Source: Alphaproteobacteria bacterium
GTDB lineage: Bacteria; Pseudomonadota; Alphaproteobacteria; JAJFFI01
Length of the DNA stretch: 33,047 bases
Reading direction: 5' to 3'
NCBI GenBank assembly: GCA_030066595.1
Contig: JASJBI010000054.1
Span: forward strand, 1 to 33,047
Positions 32,327 through 33,047 of this stretch are shown one piece after another. The notes beneath the pieces were generated by a model. That model made no database searches, was not told where the DNA came from, and saw only the letters and a list, made by a program, of their open reading frames with translations. Position 1 is the first letter of the stretch, and each line of letters opens with the position of its first letter. A program made the position numbers and the translations under genes.

Positions 32327-32956
32327 TCACAATCCGTCCATCGGCACGCTTTCCCTCTCGCGCGGCTCCCACCGCGCCCGCGCTTCCTGTGCGATCGCAA
32401 ACGGAGTCGCTCCCAGCTCCTTCTGCATCTCGATCGCGGGCAGGTGCAACCCGTCCCGCAGGATCACGTTGAAGCACTTGGTCACCCGATAGCCGAGGGC
32501 GCCGTAAAGCGGGGCCCCACACAACGTGGCCGCCAGGCTGATGATCCGGAAGCCCGCCTCGATCGCGGCCTTCTCAGAGCGCGTCACCAGCGCCCGCCCG
32601 ATACCGCAGCGCAGCCGCTCGGGGTGGGTGTAGACCGCGCGGATGACGGCCGCATCGGAATACGGATCCAGCCGCGACGGCGTTCCGTTCGTCCGCCTCG
32701 GCCTTGCCCGCACCGCGAGGTCGCGGAAGCTCCAACCGCCGCAGCCGACCAGTTCGCCCCCAGCTTCGGCCACATAGTAGGTCTGGTCCTTGATCAGCCG
32801 GGTATCCAAGGTATCGAGATGGCGGATACACGCCTCGATCTGTTCGTGCGTGTAGACCTCGGATCCGATCTTGTAGAAGGATGCCTGCTGTAACGACCGA
32901 ATGCTGTGCGCATCTCTCATGCGAGCGAGACGAAGCGTGAACTCGGAGGATGACAT
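32327..32956 (-). CDS. GNAT-family acetyltransferase
   Basis: A 209-residue protein with an N-terminal GNAT fold: FTLRLARMRDAHSIRSLQ, then the substrate strand YYVAEAGGELVGCGGW. Motif A is IRAVYTHPERLRCGIGRALVTRSE, shown in part, with the acetyl-CoA loop RCGIGRA. The next strand is AAIEAGFRIISLAATLCGAPLYGALGYRV. The last about 40 residues (after GLHLPAIEMQKEL) extend the fold. It could acetylate an amine or a hydroxylamine, and GNAT enzymes are frequent in siderophore pathways, but here it is on the other strand from the NIS synthetase and could equally be an unrelated stress or antibiotic-type acetyltransferase. ATG 32956 is the start. Confidence 0.85.
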   Translation of the reverse strand: MSSSEFTLRLARMRDAHSIRSLQQASFYKIGSEVYTHEQIEACIRHLDTLDTRLIKDQTYYVAEAGGELVGCGGWSFRDLAVRARPRRTNGTPSRLDPYSDAAVIRAVYTHPERLRCGIGRALVTRSEKAAIEAGFRIISLAATLCGAPLYGALGYRVTKCFNVILRDGLHLPAIEMQKELGATPFAIAQEARARWEPRERESVPMDGL

Positions 32957-33047
32957 GCCAATCTCCGTTCAAGGCCTGAGCTACGATATTGTCGTGTGAA
33001 GCCGGACGACCGGACGACGTCGCCTGCGATGGACGACCGCCCTTCCA

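Overview
The window looks like an alphaproteobacterial chromosome segment, probably Rhodospirillales in the broad sense. The reasons are high GC, an adjacent ECF sigma/ChrR pair followed by an RpoH-type sigma factor, and Rhizobium/Rhodospirillum-like exopolysaccharide genes. No rRNA, tRNA, insertion sequence or CRISPR array was seen. All calls come from reading the sequence and its translations; no database search was run.

Region 1 (1-14.3 kb) is an exopolysaccharide/capsule block. It holds a GT4 glycosyltransferase, a bifunctional ManC (GDP-mannose supply), GalE, a WecG/TagA/CpsF (GT26) glycosyltransferase and a Wzy/O-antigen-ligase-like membrane protein. A minus-strand run follows: outer-membrane beta-barrel, short Wza-like export protein, Wzz/BY-kinase fusion (Wzc-like) and an unknown membrane-anchored protein. 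Just beyond lie a small secreted two-cysteine protein with a textbook terminator and a lipoprotein of unknown function.

Region 2 (14.5-24.3 kb) is a singlet-oxygen/photo-oxidative-stress and membrane-lipid locus. A divergent pair of transcription units starts from about 22.0 kb. To the left run an FAD oxidoreductase, DUF1365, a cyclopropane-fatty-acid-synthase-type methyltransferase, a GPH/MFS transporter and a DUF3833 lipoprotein. To the right run rpoE (ECF11 type) and chrR, then an rpoH-like gene. Three promoters of the same form (TGATCC, 18 nt, TAnnAn) drive the leftward operon, rpoE-chrR and the rpoH-like gene, so a complete RpoE-to-RpoH cascade can be read from the DNA. A DUF6134-SDR-NTF2-like unit converges on the lipid operon and overlaps its last gene. 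The RpoH-like protein is short and appears to lack the RpoH box.

Region 3 (24.3-33 kb) is accessory metabolism. It holds a methyltransferase, an Asp/Asn beta-hydroxylase-like protein, and a tight three-gene operon: PaaK/F390-synthetase-like adenylating ligase, IucA/IucC siderophore synthetase and adenylosuccinate-lyase-superfamily protein. A second methyltransferase and a GNAT acetyltransferase follow on the opposite strand. The three-gene operon is the best candidate for an undescribed pathway: a siderophore-type (NIS) metallophore or other carboxylate amide in which a fumarase-superfamily lyase makes or trims an N-succinyl building block.
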